Translations under genes and position numbers: made by a program | Part shown: piece after piece, positions 43,451 through 54,540 of the stretch | How the letters are laid out: the number at the start of each line of letters is the position of its first letter | Position numbering within the stretch: position 1 is the first letter of the stretch | Notes under the pieces: generated by a model | What the model saw: only the letters and a program-made list of their open reading frames with translations | Database searches by the model: none | What the model was told of the DNA's origin: nothing | DNA from: Candidula unifasciata | Lineage: Eukaryota > Mollusca > Gastropoda > Stylommatophora > Geomitridae | Assembly (NCBI GenBank): GCA_905116865.2 | Contig: CAJHNH020004646.1 | Span: 526,746 to 590,745, forward strand | Length of the DNA: 64,000 bases | Reading direction: 5' to 3'

Positions 43451-43983
43451 CTCTGGAATCCATACAGATATATGTTCAATGTAAAATGATAACTATTGTG
43501 CTCGGTGGGATTCTGCTTCATGTGTGTTGTTGTTAAAGACAAAGACATTATATTTTTTCAAACCTTTGAAAACAAATGTTTGGTTTTGTTTGGGAGGAAA
43601 ATAAACAATTTCCAGTCGAATTTAAAAAAAAAAAACTGGATAATAATATAATCAGAATGATTGTACACTGGAACCTATATAAAGAAAGCTCAATATGTAA
43701 AAAGTGAGGTGAAAAGTGTGTGTGTGAAAAGGGGGGGGGGAGGGGTGTGCAACAACATATGAAGATAGGAACTCGACAGTGACATTAAAAAACGGTGGTG
43801 AGGACATAGAGTTAACAGCTTGCGTGAGCTGGTTGAGGTCTTATGCTCCATTAAGGCATAAGGGGCAAACATTTAATATTCAGACCCTCATACCCCATCC
43901 CACCCCAGGCCCGCACCCCCCCCCCCACCCTTTTTTTACCAGTAAGACACTGGAAACCACAAGGGGGCTAGACCAATTGTTAA
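43451..43983. other. unannotated sequence
   Basis: G run near 43731-43740 and C run near 43916-43925. No gene recognised. Confidence 0.5.
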
Positions 43984-44240
43984 GTAAAGTTAGGATCCCT
44001 TTTCACGCCTTAGGGTATATGAGAAAAGCGTCCCATATTTTTACAGACCAAGCGGAACTGGATAGGTAATGTGGTCAGCATTAGTACTGCCGTCTTTACT
44101 TCCCCAGGACAGCCATCCTGGTACCCAATTTAGGCTGGGTCGACCTGCGACGCCCCATACCATGATAAAATCAGCGGGTTTCGATCGCGGTACGTTGGAT
44201 TACGCGTCGGATTCGCAACGCCTAAGCCACGGACGCCGCG
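43984..44240 (-). repeat. tRNA-derived SINE family B2, full length
   Basis: Minus: head gcggcgtccgtggcttaggc and box B gatcgaaaccc. Body gcgtcgcaggtcgacccagc, ctaaattgggtaccag and aagtaaagacggc. 3' end at left (cacgccttagggtatatgag). Confidence 0.88.
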
Positions 44241-44342
44241 ATTGTTGGTAGCCATTAAAACCCTGGGCAATCTGGAAGTCTGTCTAACTTCAGGAATTGG
44301 ATTAGAGATTACATGTAGATGTTTAAGATTTATAGACAATAG

Positions 44343-44592
44343 TGCGGCGTTCGTGGTTTAGGCGTTGCGTGTGCGACTGATTATTCCGGCGTACTGCGAT
44401 CCACTGCTGGCTGCATGGATTTTTATATGGGGCATCGCATGTCGACCCAGCATAACATGGGTATCCTGATGTATGTGGGAGTAAAGACAGCCATCATAAT
44501 GGGGACCAAATTACCTACCTAGTGCCGATTGTTCTGAAAAATTATGGGTGCTCTTCCCGATGCGCCTAAAAGGCGTGAAAAATGATCTAAAC
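44343..44592 (+). repeat. tRNA-derived SINE family B2
   Basis: Head tgcggcgttcgtggtttagg. Part of box B is deleted (gcgatccactgctggc). Body gtcgacccagcataacatgg and gtaaagacagccatc. 3' end gatgcgcctaaaaggcgtga. Head-to-head with the minus copy ending 100 bp upstream. Confidence 0.82.
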
Positions 44593-45049
44593 TTTCCATT
44601 ATCTTTAGACAACAGTATTGAAACGCACCAGTGAAAGAATGCACATTTCGTTCCAAAAATACACAAATAAATAAACAGAGGGATATAATGCGTGATATTC
44701 ATGCGTGATATTTTATTGCGTCTGAGTGACGTAAATAAATGGTTGGTCATGAGAAAGATGGATGTTTGGACCCAGCTAAGGTCACGCCAAAGCGGCCGAT
44801 TATTTTCCATTCCGGGAACCCAAGTGATCATCCGGATGTTTTTTCCTCGGCCAGGATATTAATAACAAAGAAATGAGACACTCACGGAATATAGAGAGTT
44901 TGCTGTCGGGAAGTCTGCCATCCGGGCTGTTCTGTGTGAGAGGAGATTGACTCTATGGTCTAATAGCAAAGTCAGCTGAGATTGTATGTTCTTGTTTTGT
45001 GTGTGTTTTAGGATGGATGAAGGAGGTCATTCTTTGTTTCTCTAGGCTA
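44593..45049. other. unannotated sequence
   Basis: No feature recognised. Confidence 0.5.
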
Positions 45050-45077
45050 TTCTTCTTCTTATCCCTTTTCTTCTTCT

Positions 45078-45109
<32 letters not shown>

Positions 45110-45153
45110 TTCTTCTTTTTTTCTTCTTCTTCTGCTTCTGCTTCTTCTTCTTC

Positions 45154-45210
<57 letters not shown>

Positions 45211-45545
45211 CCCCCTCCTACTCTTCTACTTCTTCTTCTTAATCTTCTTCTTCTTCTTCTTCTTCTTCTTCGTTTTTATCTTTTTTCTTCTTCTTTTTCT
45301 TCTTCTGCTTCGTCCACGTCGTTTTTATCTTTTTCTTCTTCTTTGTTTTTCTTCTTTTTCTTCTTCTTCTTCTTCTTCTTCTTCTTCTTCTTCTTCTTCT
45401 TCTTCTTCTTCTTCTTCTTCTTCTTCTTCTTCTTCTTTGTCTTCTTTTTCTTCTCCTCCTGCTCCTGCTTCTTCATTTTCTTTTTTCTTCTTCTTTTCTT
45501 CTTCTTTCTATTCTTTTTTCTTTTTCATCTTTTACTTATTATTAT
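45050..45545. repeat. compound (TTC)n/(TTA)n array, about 500 bp
   Basis: (TTC)n at 45050-45152, (TTA)n at 45153-45206, then TTC with TTTTTC and CTG variants to 45545. Both strands are open over parts because of 3-bp periodicity. Confidence 0.97.
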
Positions 45546-46455
45546 TATTCACCATAAAGTATAGAGTACAACATGGCTGTTTCCTGTCTCCTCTTCTATT
45601 CATAACTGACATTGATAACATCTATAAAGAAACCAACCAAACAAGGATTATAATATGCGGATAGGATAAAAATCCAAAGCCAAACAGTTTCATCAAAAAC
45701 CTACTATTTGCGTACGACCAAGCACTAATTGCTTCTGCAGAAACTGAACTGCAAGACCATATAAATTATTTAAACTAAATTTGCAAAAAAGCTTCAAATG
45801 AAAATTGACGCCAGAAAAACAGAGGTCTTGACCATAACCAAAGAAGGCAAATGAATAAATATTCATCTTATAAAACACCCTCTGAAACAAACCAAGAACG
45901 TCAAATAATTAGGAAGTATAATATCACCAGCTGACAAAACGGAAGATAAGATCGATGATGGATGTAATAAAGCATACCAACTCACTGGGCAAAAGGCACC
46001 AATACTAGGAAACAAAAACGTGTCATTAGAAATCAAAAGAGCACTCCACGACAAAGTCTGCCAAACCTGTGTTACCAATACCAGACATGGACAATGTAAT
46101 GACAGTAAAGTGGAAAAGAAAAATTACAACAACTGAAATGAGATTACTAAGAAGGGCTCCCAATAAAACAGAAAGATAAGATCATAAATGATGAAACCGG
46201 AAGGAAAATAGGAGTAGCAGCAGCACTAGATTTAATTAAAAGACGACAGGTGAAATGGTTTGGCCATATAACGCGTATGTGAGAAGACAGTATACCACAT
46301 CAAGCCATGATGTACAGACCACACGGGAAGCGAAGAAGAGACTGGCTATGCAAAGCGATGGACAGAGAGAATAACATAATTACTGGAAGCCCAAATTTAC
46401 GAAGGACACCAACAGGCTCTTTCCCGTAAATTATACATCGCCTCGACACAGGGTG
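45546..46455 (+). pseudogene. LINE reverse transcriptase remnant with altered active site
   Basis: At 45556 the frame reads YRVQHGCFLSPLLFITDIDN, RT palm block 4 (normally G-[VI]-x-Q-G-C-x-L-S-P-L-L-F). About 40 codons on, LLFAYDQALIASAE stands where F-A-D-D is required, so one catalytic Asp is Tyr. Further on are EMRLLRRAPNKTE, DLIKRRQVKWFGHITRM and MMYRPHGKRRRDWLCK from the post-RT region, in shifted frames. Many stops. It begins right at the TTC/TTA array and covers the RT C-terminal half only. Confidence 0.82.
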
Positions 46456-46789
46456 TTAGAAGAGGATCAAGATGAGAAAAGATGAAACTGTATTATTATT
46501 ATTATTTTTATTGTTATTTTATTATTATTCTCATCTCCCTCCAGATTCAGTTCACAATCACGTAAAGCATTCCATTGTTTTCTCATCGATTTTCTTGTGA
46601 GCGCTATTAGAAACATTTGCACAGACGTCAACTCCATTGTAAAGTGGCGAATTCATGTAATTGATTTGCTCTTTTATTGAGTTTGATATGACTATTGAGG
46701 CAATGAAGCTTTTGTTTCCGGGGAAATCACTTACGTCATTTTTCAACTTTTTTTTTTTTTAGTGACATTGCTTAATTAGGGACCGGATG
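46456..46789. other. unannotated sequence with ATT tract
   Basis: ATT/TTATT tract at 46490-46530. No other feature. Confidence 0.5.
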
Positions 46790-46940
46790 ACCGCGCGGAT
46801 ATGATAACTGGATTCTCATTCGGGAGATGCAGGTTTGAATACTGAGCAAGGCGGTGGCTTATTCTTTATGTCTGTGGCAAAAATACACCTCCCACAGTCC
46901 GTGAGGACTAGACTATACTTAAAGCCCAACATTCTCTGGC
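46790..46940 (+). repeat. tRNA-derived SINE family C, diverged
   Basis: Head ggatgaccgcgcggatatga and box B caggtttgaatactgag. Body ccacagtccgtgaggact corresponds to the acctgcacggtccgtggcga block of 35993. Confidence 0.55.
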
Positions 46941-47317
46941 CTAATAACCCCCTCCCTCCTCCCCCCGCCGGCGTTTCTTCCCTTCCACCAAAAACCAACT
47001 AAAAAGCGATCCCAGGCAGGAAAGCCAGTTTTGTTTTCAGTTTTATTCACTCTTTCAGTACCAAACGACGCACATTATATGACTGTATTTACGCATATAC
47101 ATTCATTAACCTGTTGTGCCATCAAATGCTAAATAAGGCTGACAGTCTATTCCTTCATTACGTTCTATCCTGTGCGATCAGCTCAATATCACCGTTTGTC
47201 ATAGAGTTTCTTTTGGGCTTCCTCAACTCCCTAACCTCTTTTTTTCCCATTTAGATACCTGTTTGGTGATTCTCTGCTGGTTTCTTCTCAAGATGTGTCC
47301 AGTGTAGCACAATCTTC
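46941..47317. other. unannotated sequence
   Basis: 47053-47080 (ctctttcagtaccaaacgac) resembles one piggyBac-like MITE end, but no matching partner end was found. Confidence 0.4.
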
Positions 47318-47535
47318 TTCGCGTTTACCGGCTGTAAACTCCGGCGAAATATTCTGGTTGTTCGTCTACTTCTGGACTGCAGTCCTGTTTCAGAACCTGA
47401 ATGTTGCATATGCATCCTTTTGACATATCTGACTCATTTGCGTGCAGACTGTTGGTTCCTTGCCTCTCAGGCAGATGCACTCCGACTTCGAGGTAAGCTC
47501 CCAATTAGTCGACTCTTACGACATGCTTTCGGGGA
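47318..47535 (+). repeat. dispersed repeat family A, near full length
   Basis: gtttaccggctgtaaactcc, gttgttcgtctacttctgga, ctcatttgcgtgcagactgt, tggttccttgcctctcaggc and agatgcactccgacttcgag, then attagtcgactcttacgaca and tgctttcggggagtcagtag. This is the best plus-strand copy for defining the family's 3' end. Confidence 0.88.
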
Positions 47536-48099
47536 GTCAGTAGGTCTATTCTTGATTTCCCTATAATAGGGCCCTTAGGATTATCAGTATTGATACTAGT
47601 TGTTGCCCAGACATTTCTCTTTTGTCTTCACTGCCTATGTATTCATCCCATTTTATTTTAATCATACTCTTCAGACATTTGTTTTCGAAGGCATTTAACT
47701 TATATGTCTTACAGTTTGTCCTCCAAACCTTGTTTATTAATATTCATCAGTCAAAATAAAATTATGCATGTATATTGTATGTTTTAGACAGGATGTGGTA
47801 AAACATGCAGTAGCCACCCACAATTATTGTGTAGTCAGCTTCTGGGGGTGTAGTATACTTAGGGTTTTGTTGCTGTCCATTATTGCTTCCTTTTATGATC
47901 TCATGTAACTGAAAAAGTTTATCTTTTAATCTGCTATGAATTATCCTTCTTACAATTACCTATGAACTGATAATAATTGTTGTTATTGCATTGTACTTTA
48001 TCCTGCATCTTCCTGTTCTGTGCCAACTGCAGCAGGTATGCAAAGCAGTGCTTCCGGTTGCGTATTTAAATAATACGATAGTGCTAAAAAGTGATAATC
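47536..48099. other. unannotated sequence
   Basis: AT-rich. No recognised repeat or coding motif. Confidence 0.5.
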
Positions 48100-48770
48100 T
48101 GAACTTGAATAATTGGAAGACAGAATTAACGGTAACATCAAATAAAATTATTTAAAAAAAAAATATAAAAAAACAAACAGTGCCTACATATAAAACAAAA
48201 GTTAAAGTGGGTATTTTAGGAGAAGTACAGAAATTTAAGTATTTATACCCATGGATAACATCTGATGGAATGTGTATCCCAGAAACAAAGAACAGAATAG
48301 GACAGACTAGAGCTGCATTTTATGCAATAAATCCATGTCACTGGAGTTTAGAAAAGGAATTCTTGCTTGATATATAGAGAAAGTTTTAACACAACGCTGT
48401 GCACTATGGACAACTGATATACAAGCCTAGTAATGTTCTCAAAGTTGTGCTTTTACAGTGAAATCTAGAATTCCTTGGACAATCCAAATGTTGCGAAAGA
48501 GGCTAGGGCTCCAATGTAAATAATCACAAATATCAGAAAATGGCAATCGTAATTTGTTTGGTCATGCTATCAGATGAGGGAAAGTAAAACATGTTGTGAC
48601 CACTAAAGAGATCTGTGGAAAGACAGACAGAGGAAGGCTATTCTTGAAATTCTTTTGTCATGATATTGAGAGTTGTCAACACACGAACTGATTCATACTG
48701 TTGAAGATTGCAGAATGTGGAGAGAGATGTTCGGCCATGCCCATTCGACAAGGCACTTGATGACGTTAAA
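48100..48770 (+). pseudogene. LINE RT remnant (element M)
   Basis: From 48180: KTKVKVGILGEVQKFKYLYP, WITSDGMCIPETKNRIGQTR and AAFYAI, the F-K-Y-L-G-x-x-I-x-x-D-G...E-I-x-x-R-I block following the RT palm of EN-RT elements. 48565-48760 is the decayed equivalent of 26322-26520 (gatctgtggaaagacagaca, cacgaactgattcatactgt, acaaggcacttgatgac), linking this RT segment to element M. Numerous stops lie between. Confidence 0.72.
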
Positions 48771-49536
48771 CATAATTTAAAAAACGTAGATACAAACTAT
48801 ATATTGCATAATTTGTCAGCTAATTCGCGGTATCACATCTCGTCGGGTGCGTTACTGCAGCTTCGTCAAGATACAATAAAACCAACTAACATCAATATTT
48901 TTAACCAAAATAGAGAAATCACTTTGTCGAGAAGATACGATGCACACATTACCAGCTGAATTTCAAGTGTAAGGATTACAGCAAAAATCTTAGATGTGCG
49001 GTGTTATCTCTCTCCTCCTCCCCCCTCCCCCACCCTCCATTTAGGCCTCCGTCTATGTCTGTCATCGTAGGTTCAGTTTGAAATAAATAACCAAATAACC
49101 CGGAAGGAAAATCCCAGCCAATTACATGCCCAACAATTACTGGATGACGTCCAATCAAAGAATTAGGTCACTTCCGTGTAGATGATCTTGACACATTTGT
49201 AGGATTTCAGGTGAAACACACATGAAGCCATTTAAAGATATGATCTTCTAGTTTTTATGATTTCAAGCTATCGTCCAGTGTGACCCTGTGTATTATCTCA
49301 CACTTGGATTCTCACTTTCCCACAAACGAGGAACTGTGTAGCTCAAGCGACAACCTACATTTATCACTGTAAAAACTGCAATCGTCAACTGAATAATGCA
49401 TTGATAAACGAACCCACAACCTTTATTAGCGCTCAGGTAAACGACCTGAGCACTTTATCACGGAGAAACCCATACTAAGATATATCTGGGTGACAAACAG
49501 GACAGTGTTTAACATCGCTTCCAGTGAGCCCTAGAT
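48771..49536. other. unannotated sequence
   Basis: No feature recognised. A C-rich run lies near 49018-49038. Confidence 0.5.
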
Positions 49537-49723
49537 CAGGCATGCCAAACTGATGGTCCCGTGAGGGTCATATGGATCCAACTGTGTAGGAAAAAGAGGT
49601 CCACAAGAAAATCAATTGCAATTTTTAAATAAAAATTCTTCTGTAATATTTCCTTTGTGCGGGCTACACATGTGCTTGTAAAGGGCCACGTGCGGCAGGG
49701 GGGCCGCTGGTTTGACATTCCTG
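49537..49723. mobile_element. hAT-like MITE
   Basis: 187 bp. Left end caggcatgccaaac and the reverse complement of the right end caggaatgtcaaac match at 12 of 14. Subterminal gggccgctgg and gggtcatatgg blocks are typical of old hAT nonautonomous elements. The flanking 8-mers (ccctagat, cagcagat) match at only 5 positions, so the target duplication is decayed or the boundaries are slightly off. Confidence 0.6.
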
Positions 49724-49904
49724 CAGCAGATTATTTTTTTAAAATATAGTTACTTTCGCTATATCCCCAATCTTTGCAGGAAATAGATAATAGCAATTCT
49801 GAAGCACACGTATGGGAGTCTTTCTTTGCGCTCCGCATTAACTTGTTGCAGATTCTTTTATGCTCATGACATTTGGCCATCTAAATAATTTGTTCCAGTA
49901 GATC

Positions 49905-49907
49905 ATA

Positions 49908-49950
<43 letters not shown>

Positions 49951-49959
49951 ACACACACA

Positions 49960-49996
<37 letters not shown>

Positions 49997-50064
49997 ACAT
50001 AGACACACACACACACACAGACACACACACACAGACACAGACACACACACACACACAGACACAG

Positions 50065-50128
<64 letters not shown>

Positions 50129-50135
50129 ACACAAA
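49905..50135. repeat. (CA)n microsatellite with CAGACA variants
   Basis: 230 bp of CA units with interspersed AGACA. Confidence 0.97.
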
Positions 50136-50393
50136 TACGCCAAGAACATGCTCTTATACATATTCAGATAAAACCTTTTCCAAGAACTCTTACTGCTTGA
50201 ACAGAAATCCTAAAGAGATATCTTTTTATATATCAATTTTTTTTTCCTGTTGCCGCGAGTCATGTAATCTGGGATGCATGTTTTTGAAGGCCAACTTTCC
50301 TTTATTGAATAACCGGATTGCTTTATCTCTGGCTTTCTAAGTACTTGGCTTGAAGCAATGTCAGGTAAATATTTGTTCAAATATACGCTAAGG

Positions 50394-50599
50394 CAGTGTT
50401 CCCCACACTTATCTTAGCAGCGGTGCTTTTTTTTCCCAACTGCAATTTTTCCACGGTGCCCTAACCTAAGCAAAATGACTATGTATAAGTATGACTATTC
50501 GTATGTAAGAGATTATATAATGCTCATGTATTCAAATATTTCGCGGCGCCTTTGTGAAGAGGTCGCGGCTCCCTGGGGCGCACAGTTTGAGACTCACTG
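50394..50599. mobile_element. possible hAT-like MITE
   Basis: Left end cagtgttccccacact against the reverse complement of the right end cagtgagtctcaaact match at 11 of 16. The interior includes cggtgccctaacc and ggcgcctttgtgaagaggtc, complementary in sense (sequence reads outward from both ends as rcggcrc-type blocks). No target duplication seen. Confidence 0.45.
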
Positions 50600-50636
50600 C
50601 ACAAAACAATTGTCTTCAATTTCTGGTGGCGGTGAG

Positions 50637-50672
50637 GAGGGGGGGGGGGCGGTGAGGAGGGGGCAGGAGGTA
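50637..50672. repeat. G-rich tract
   Basis: ggtgaggagggggg repeated twice. Confidence 0.8.
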
Positions 50673-50694
50673 TAAAAAAAAAGGGTTAGAGGGC

Positions 50695-50896
50695 AGTCTT
50701 TTCCTCCTCTACTTCTTTGCGTTCGGTTTCGTATGCTCATATCAGACCATCATGTGGGTTGACTCGATGAACTTGCATGTCAGCAGCAGGTCCTTCATGG
50801 TTTCCCATAGCTTGCTCTGCACACTTTGCTCTTGAGGCCAGGTGTCTTTTCGAAGTTGTAGTTAGAGTCGGCAGGTCTGCAGAATGCACTCAAATG
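50695..50896 (-). pseudogene. LINE element N, second 3' end
   Basis: On minus: cattctgcagacctgccgac, ctggcctcaagagcaaagtg, tgcagagcaagctatgggaa, accatgaaggacctgctgct and gagcatacgaaaccgaacgc, then AAAGAAGTAGAGGAGG. It aligns with 3955-4137 on plus, fixing the 3' end of the RNase H-bearing element N and its AAG-like tail. No intact frame. Confidence 0.82.
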
Positions 50897-50954
50897 TTTG
50901 TGTGTGTGTGTGTTTTTTTTTAAATAATATTTTAAAAACTATTTATAAAACAAA

Positions 50955-51178
50955 AATGTGGGTTAAGTTCCTGTCTGAACCGAGCTTTCTTCAAAAATGA
51001 CCTTGGCTCCCAGGTCCACCCAGCCCTGAGTGCATACCAGGTGCAGTCCTGGGAAGTAAAGGCGGCGGGCGTGATGTTGATGACAATACCCAACAACTGC
51101 CGATTACTCTATAAAATATTGGTCTAGCCCTATATGCCCAATACGCCTAAAGGAGATGAAAATGGTCCTTTATAAAAC
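50955..51178 (+). repeat. SINE family B1, head missing
   Basis: Body tcaaaaatgaccttggctcc, caggtccacccagccctgag, agtcctgggaagtaaaggcg, ggcgtgatgttgatga and ctataaaatattggtctagc. 3' end gcccaatacgcctaaaggag. A GT/T-rich tract replaces the tRNA-like head. Confidence 0.85.
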
Positions 51179-51833
51179 AAAAAGTAAAGCACATTTTATG
51201 TTTTAACAAGCAGCCTGTATATCTACAACTGAAAAGCTAACTGATATGATATATCAGCCTTTTATTATAGATAAGGAATATATTTTGACCAAAACGTGTC
51301 TCCATACTCTCTGCTCCTCTTGTTGAGGAATCTATTGTAGTCCTTCTCTTAATCACATTTTGTTTGGAGTCGGGAGAGGGGGGGGGGGGGGGGGGGGGGG
51401 GGCCTGCAATATACTCAAGGGGTTTGTAGGGATTTTGCCACATACTCAAGGGTGGGGTGGCGGAAGGAGCGACCTGAAAAACCTGGGTTCTTTTCTGTTA
51501 AATGACCACATCATAGAGATTTAGGGAAACTACATATTGGGGGAAAAGGGGGGGGGGGTATGGTTAGTAGTAGTCGCCACTCGTTTAACACTAATTCTTA
51601 CCCAAACCCCCTCCCTCCCCCACCCACCAGCATGGGGCGTCCATTAATCACGCGTGATGCGGTTGCTAAACAAAAAAGAACCGAGGGATGATCAGGCAAT
51701 CAGCAAGACAATAAGCCATTTATTATCAAAATTAAAACTTGGGTTTTGAGGTTTTCGTGGCTTTTTCGTGTACAAGTTGAGGTCCCGATAGTTCTGTGAC
51801 TGAATCACTCCAGTGGCAATGACTTGATATTTG
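51179..51833. other. unannotated sequence with G tracts
   Basis: 25-G run at 51378-51402 and a 9-10 G run near 51549. The block acatactcaagggg-like is duplicated around the first. No gene recognised. Confidence 0.5.
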
Positions 51834-52064
51834 TCAACCTCTTAAAAACAACCCGGAAAACGCGTGGCTAAAAGGAACCACCAATTTAACGACAAGACAT
51901 TCGCAAGGATCGTCGCTCAACGCACGTTGAGACAGCAGACATGTACGCCACTCGAAGCTGTCAAACTTCAAGAGTGCATGATAAACAATTCGAGCACCGA
52001 CGTCTCCAGTATTCCCACACCGAAATAATTTAGCCTTGGAACGTCTGTGTCTTGTTCGTCCCAT
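51834..52064 (-). other. unassigned 76-codon ORF, possible first exon
   Basis: I do not recognise this frame, and list it only because it is one of the few balanced-composition ORFs outside a repeat. It starts MGRTRHRRSKAKLFRCGNTG (six of the first ten residues after Met are Arg, His or Lys), continues with VYHALLKFDSFEWRTCLLSQ and ends KLVVPFSHAFSGLFLRG and stop. The start context is aaacaaATGG, with A at -3 and G at +4, a good animal initiation context. Codon use is even, and no repeat family covers it. No TATA, exon partner or known domain is visible. It could be chance or part of an unidentified element. Confidence 0.2.
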
Positions 52065-52851
52065 TTGTTTAGGTCGCTTGTCTTTTTATCAAAAGTAAAG
52101 AGAAGCCAAACAAGTTTAACAGCTATGGTAGCGTAAACTCTAAAAACCCCTTGGTCGTGCAGTCTAATACTGTTCCTGTCTAAATTGCGGTGTGTGTGTG
52201 TGTGTGTGTTTGTTTTTTTTCATCGCAGGGTGACCTAATCTTCTGTTCTTCTGCGCTGTACTTAAAAAGGCGGTTGGCACGTTGCGCTGTTTACAGTTGG
52301 GCTGTGATATATACACCTTTCAGACCAACACATCCTTTTTTTCCGCAAATTTGTAATTGGCAGCTTTGTACAAGATTCGTGTTGAGAAACCGTTGTTATA
52401 TTTATTACTCCTTTGAAATGGGACACTGCAACGCCGTGGTTAGGTGACCTAACCAAATAAAGAGTACCCGGAAATAGTCTGGAAAGTGGAAAACCCCAAC
52501 CAATGATATATGAGCTGCATCGCTTATAATGTCAGATGATCTTGAATGTTGAATTTAGAATCGACATCATAGCACTCGGGACGCCCCTATACGCACGCCG
52601 TCCCCAGCTTCAGCAGCAAGTGAAGTGTTCTTATTCCGATAGTACCAGTATCTGTCTGATTGTATAACTGTCTCGCCTTTCCCCTGAGTTTCGAGCGTCA
52701 GCCAGATCCATTGGTAACCTCTTGAAGCGCCTCAGTTGATGGAAATTGTGAAAGAAGAATCGCACACCCAGTCATGCTTCATGCACAGAAAACAGGCACC
52801 TATACTTGACTTTTTATCAGTTTTTTTTTTAAATAAGCCCATAACCGACAA
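52065..52851. other. unannotated sequence
   Basis: (GT)n and T run at 52191-52218, ending in an acceptor-like tttttttcatcgcag. 52262-52305 (aaaaggcggttggcacgttg) is similar to 63338-63365 (aaaacggcagttggtacgtt), a possible unclassified repeat. Confidence 0.45.
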
Positions 52852-53110
52852 GGAAGCTGCTGTAGTGTAGCGGCTAGAAGCTTGCCTGCTGATCCGAAGG
52901 TCGTGGGTTCAAGTCCTGACGGAACCGGACATTGGTTTTCAAAAATTATCTTGGCTCCCTGGTCGATCCAGTTTAATTGGACACTATATACATTTCTGGA
53001 ATATGACGTATGCTGGTTTGATGTTGACAAAGGGCCGATTGTTTTACAAAATATAAGTCTAGCCCTATATGCCCAGTACGTTTGAAGGTGTGGGAAAGGT
53101 TCCTTTACTC
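52852..53110 (+). repeat. tRNA-derived SINE family B1, full length
   Basis: Textbook RNA polymerase III promoter: box A tagtgtagcggctag at 52863 and box B gggttcaagtcct at 52904, 41 bases apart. Body ttatcttggctccctggtcg and atccagtttaattgg; gccgattgttttacaaaata; then agtctagccctatatgccca. 3' end gaaggtgtgggaaaggttcc. Confidence 0.92.
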
Positions 53111-53400
53111 ACAGTGGACAGCAGTAAGGACTTATTTATCATTTATAAAGATATATTAAACTTTTTATTCCGGAAGGTAAAACAGGGCTGGCAGTCTCTT
53201 CCTCCAGTAGATACATTATTTGACATAACTCCATCAGTGTGTAAGATGCCAACAACAGGGAAATTTTTTCTCCCTCTCTTTTGGGGAGAAAGTAGTGACC
53301 ATTCTGTCTTTACATCTTAAAAAAAACGTTTGTCTGGTATACGTCTAGTTTAGTATACGCCCAAGGGGATCTTTGGTTTATTGGTTTATACTACAGATCA
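53111..53400. other. unannotated sequence
   Basis: No recognised feature. Confidence 0.5.
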
Positions 53401-53662
53401 GAGGCTGCGCTAGCCCAGTCGATAGAAGACTCGCTTTCAAATCCAGCTGCGCCCCGCTGCAGCCCACGGCCGGTATTCGAAACCGGGCGGTTCACCCAAC
53501 CTCTAGGTGATGGGTTCCAGAGTTCTCTGGGGTAAATGGGGGAACGTCGCTGTAGCTACGGAGTTGCGTGCGGACGGCGACACAGGCGGACAGTTTCTTA
53601 TCAGCTGTCCGTACTGGTGGTAGAGCAATGGTTCACATCTCCCGACTTTACCTTTACCTTTT
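53401..53662 (+). repeat. tRNA-derived SINE family E, full length
   Basis: Box A tagcccagtcg at 53411 and box B gtattcgaaaccg near 53473. Body ttcacccaacctctaggtga, gaacgtcgctgtagctacgg and cgtgcggacggcgacacagg. 3' end cccgactttacctttacctt. Confidence 0.88.
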
Positions 53663-53682
53663 AGTTTAGTTTAGTCGACGGG

Positions 53683-54028
53683 TCACCATCATGGCACACG
53701 TGTCTAACCCATAAGCGCTCCGTTATACTTATAACTCAAGCCTGAGTCCGAAGAATCTCAGGGCAGTGCACGAACTCCGTAGCCTCAACTAAATTGGTTA
53801 GATTTTTTAACTTAAAACTTTGCCCGGACAGCGCTGTTGGCCTACTCTTTTTGATTTTCAACTGCCAAGGGAGTTTTCACGTGAGCAACAATATACTCGG
53901 GCGTCCGATCTTACTATAAAGAGATCATGGGAAATAAGTCCTGGTAATAAAAAAAAAAAAATCCTAGGCTTCATCAGGGCCTGAACCCGAGGCCACCAGC
54001 AATCGAGGCGAGTGCCATGCCTCAAGAC
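53683..54028 (-). repeat. tRNA-derived SINE family F
   Basis: Minus: head ggtcttgaggcatggcactc, gcctcgattgctggtgg, box B-like ctcgggttcaggccc. An A-run at about 53948. Body cgagtatattgttgctcacg and agagtaggccaacagcgctg. 3' end at left near gtcaccatcatggcacacgt. It matches 25240-25615. Confidence 0.82.
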
Positions 54029-54198
54029 CCCCCCCCCCCCACCCCCATTTCCGGGCCAATGGATCTGAAACGGATTAAGTATGTAAAACGTGTCTGTCTG
54101 AAAACAGGGATTTTCAAAATCGCCACTGACTGACTGATCTGCAACCCCATCAGAACTTCACGACAGGGGATTAACCCCCCCCCCCCTCCCCCCCCCCC
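54026..54198. repeat. two poly-C tracts
   Basis: C runs at about 54027-54045 (with an A) and 54174-54198 (with one T). Confidence 0.85.
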
Positions 54199-54540
54199 TG
54201 AGTGACACAATGTGCCAACATTCGAATGAGAATTCCCAGGGCACAAGTCCCAGAAACCCAGTCTAACCATTAGGTTAAATTACGACCCCCGAGGACAGCG
54301 GGAGCGAGGCTTTAAAATAACAGACAAACAAATGGCGTCCCATTGGGTGGGGGACTGCAAAACTAATGATAACCACCCAGTGACACAAGGTGAGAATTTG
54401 CCGGGCACAAGTCCCAGAACTCCCTTTCAACCATAAGGTTATATTAGGACCCCCGAGGACAGCGGGGGTGTGGCTTTAAAATATCACCAAAAAATCTGCC
54501 TCCATTTGGTGGGTGGGGGGAGGGGGGGGGGGGTTATAGT
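54199..54540. repeat. tandem pair of family H units
   Basis: Unit 1 (about 54199-54330): gagtgacacaatgtgccaac, cacaagtcccagaaacccag, accattaggttaaattacga and cccccgaggacagcgggagc. Unit 2 (about 54379-54500) repeats the same blocks with changes, then a G run at 54514-54533. A third unit is at 8390-8580. Confidence 0.7.
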
